This document shows, piece after piece, positions 43,309-43,770 of a DNA stretch of 43,770 nt; the stretch's first letter is position 1, and each line of letters starts with the position of its first letter. This DNA is from Bacteroidota bacterium (lineage in GTDB: Bacteria > Bacteroidota > Bacteroidia > Bacteroidales > VadinHA17), in assembly GCA_030706785.1 (NCBI GenBank), contig JAUZNW010000008.1, positions 1 to 43,770 on the forward strand. The letters are read 5' to 3'. Both the position numbers and the translations under genes were made by a program. Below the pieces are notes generated by a model that worked only from the letters and a program-made list of their open reading frames with translations, had not been told where the DNA came from and ran no database searches.

Positions 43309-43409
43309 GAACAAGGAATGATGATTTATGATTTAAGAATAATTACTTATGGGACACTCATTATTATAAATATTTAACTTCTTAAATCTTAAATCTGCAA
43401 TCCTTGTTC
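43309..43409. repeat. Heptad repeat in two inverted 31-nt arms
   Basis: The right arm (43379-43409) reads TTC TTAAATC TTAAATC TGCAATC CTTGTTC. The left arm (43309-43339), reversed, is TTC TTAAATC ATAAATC ATCATTC CTTGTTC. They match at 27 of 31 positions around a 39-nt spacer. The arms begin 6 bases after the cyclophilin stop. Confidence 0.75.
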
Positions 43410-43435
43410 GATATTCGCGATATGCTTTAAATCTC

Positions 43436-43471
43436 TTCAACCCCTTCAACCTTTTCAACTCCTTCAACCAA
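43436..43471. repeat. Four tandem 9-nt units TTCAACNNN
   Basis: TTCAAC occurs at 43436, 43445, 43454 and 43463, exactly 9 nt apart, with CCC, CTT, TCC and CAA as the variable thirds. It lies directly after the heptad arms and before the SDR gene. It is not a CRISPR, as the spacers are only 3 nt. Confidence 0.7.
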
Positions 43472-43548
43472 TATTGATCCTGTGAAAATTGCTATCTTTA
43501 ACACTAATGAGGCGTTTACTTTATTAATATTCCTCAGGGATCCTGATA

Positions 43549-43770
43549 ATGACAAGTAAGAGCTTTTTTAACGGAAAGGATATACTTATTACCGGAGCTT
43601 CCAGCGGCATAGGTCGTGCCACAGCACTTATCCTTGCACAACTTGGATCAAAGGTAGTACTGGCGTCAAGAAATGAAGCCAGGCTGAATCAGTTAAGGGA
43701 CGAAATTGTGTCAAAGGGCGGAGAAGCCCTTGTTGTTAAGACCGATGTTTGCCAGTATTGTGATACCGAA
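43549..43770 (+). CDS. Short-chain dehydrogenase/reductase, N-terminal part
   Basis: The gene runs off the right edge; 74 codons are visible. From the ATG at 43549 the sequence TSKSFFNGKDILITGASSGIG contains the SDR nucleotide loop TGASSGIG, followed by the cofactor-binding strand VVLASRNEARL with R41, which favours NADP(H). The first 74 residues fit a classical SDR. Its catalytic YxxxK and any partner domain lie beyond the window. TATCTTTA (43493-43500) upstream is a near -7 match with a TTG only 16 nt before it, so a promoter is uncertain. Confidence 0.9.
   Translation, partial: MTSKSFFNGKDILITGASSGIGRATALILAQLGSKVVLASRNEARLNQLRDEIVSKGGEALVVKTDVCQYCDTE

Overview
The window looks like a chromosomal segment of a Bacteroidota bacterium, probably Bacteroidales/Marinilabiliales-like. 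The support is a SusC/SusD pair, CarboxypepD_reg-type TonB receptors, many Tat-signal Gfo/Idh/MocA oxidoreductases, start codons without clear Shine-Dalgarno sequences, and several matches to the Bacteroidota promoter (-33 TTTG, about 19-21 nt, -7 TAnnTTTG). No rRNA, tRNA, CRISPR array, insertion sequence or phage gene was seen. The taxonomic call is inference from gene content.

Layout. 1-1025 (-): N-terminal part of an exported HExxH peptidase with TolB-like repeats. 1305-9023 (-): a tightly packed six-gene catabolic operon, in transcription order Tat-exported Gfo/Idh oxidoreductase, Tat-lipoprotein enolase-superfamily enzyme, a DoxX-TIM-barrel fusion, an NAD-dependent epimerase, a DapA-like lyase and an MFS carrier, with a PfkB kinase divergent from it (9239-10453). 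This reads as sugar or sugar-acid oxidation started outside the cytoplasm and finished inside. 10608-13690 (+): acyl-CoA synthetase and two small exported proteins. 13742-18205 (-): aldo/keto reductase, an unusual class V aminotransferase with a partial duplicate of itself at the N-terminus, and an S41 lipoprotein peptidase. 18691-21150 (+): membrane pyrophosphatase. 21168-23159 (-): sialate O-acetylesterase-type enzyme. 23420-26770 (+): a 42-residue membrane peptide, then a short KdpD-like kinase, KdpE-like regulator and aminotransferase. 26781-29855 (-): a second DoxX + Gfo/Idh pair and a small radical SAM protein. 30111-35442 (+): exported protein, TonB-type receptor, NAD(P)-binding protein, S41 peptidase. 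35699-42453 (-): two small membrane proteins, then a SusC/SusD/surface-lipoprotein operon. 42716-43770 (+): exported cyclophilin and the start of a short-chain dehydrogenase.

Two things stand out. First, DoxX proteins are linked to exported or membrane-anchored enzymes in two loci: as one polypeptide (4666-6177) and as two adjacent genes (26781-28944). The same GRRE-type anchor precedes the enzyme in both, which suggests a membrane-tethered oxidoreductase module using DoxX as quinone-side partner. Second, five intergenic gaps carry degenerate repeats with a strict 7-nt period but mostly different words, in three cases arranged as two inverted arms, so they look like a genome-specific family of heptad repeats.
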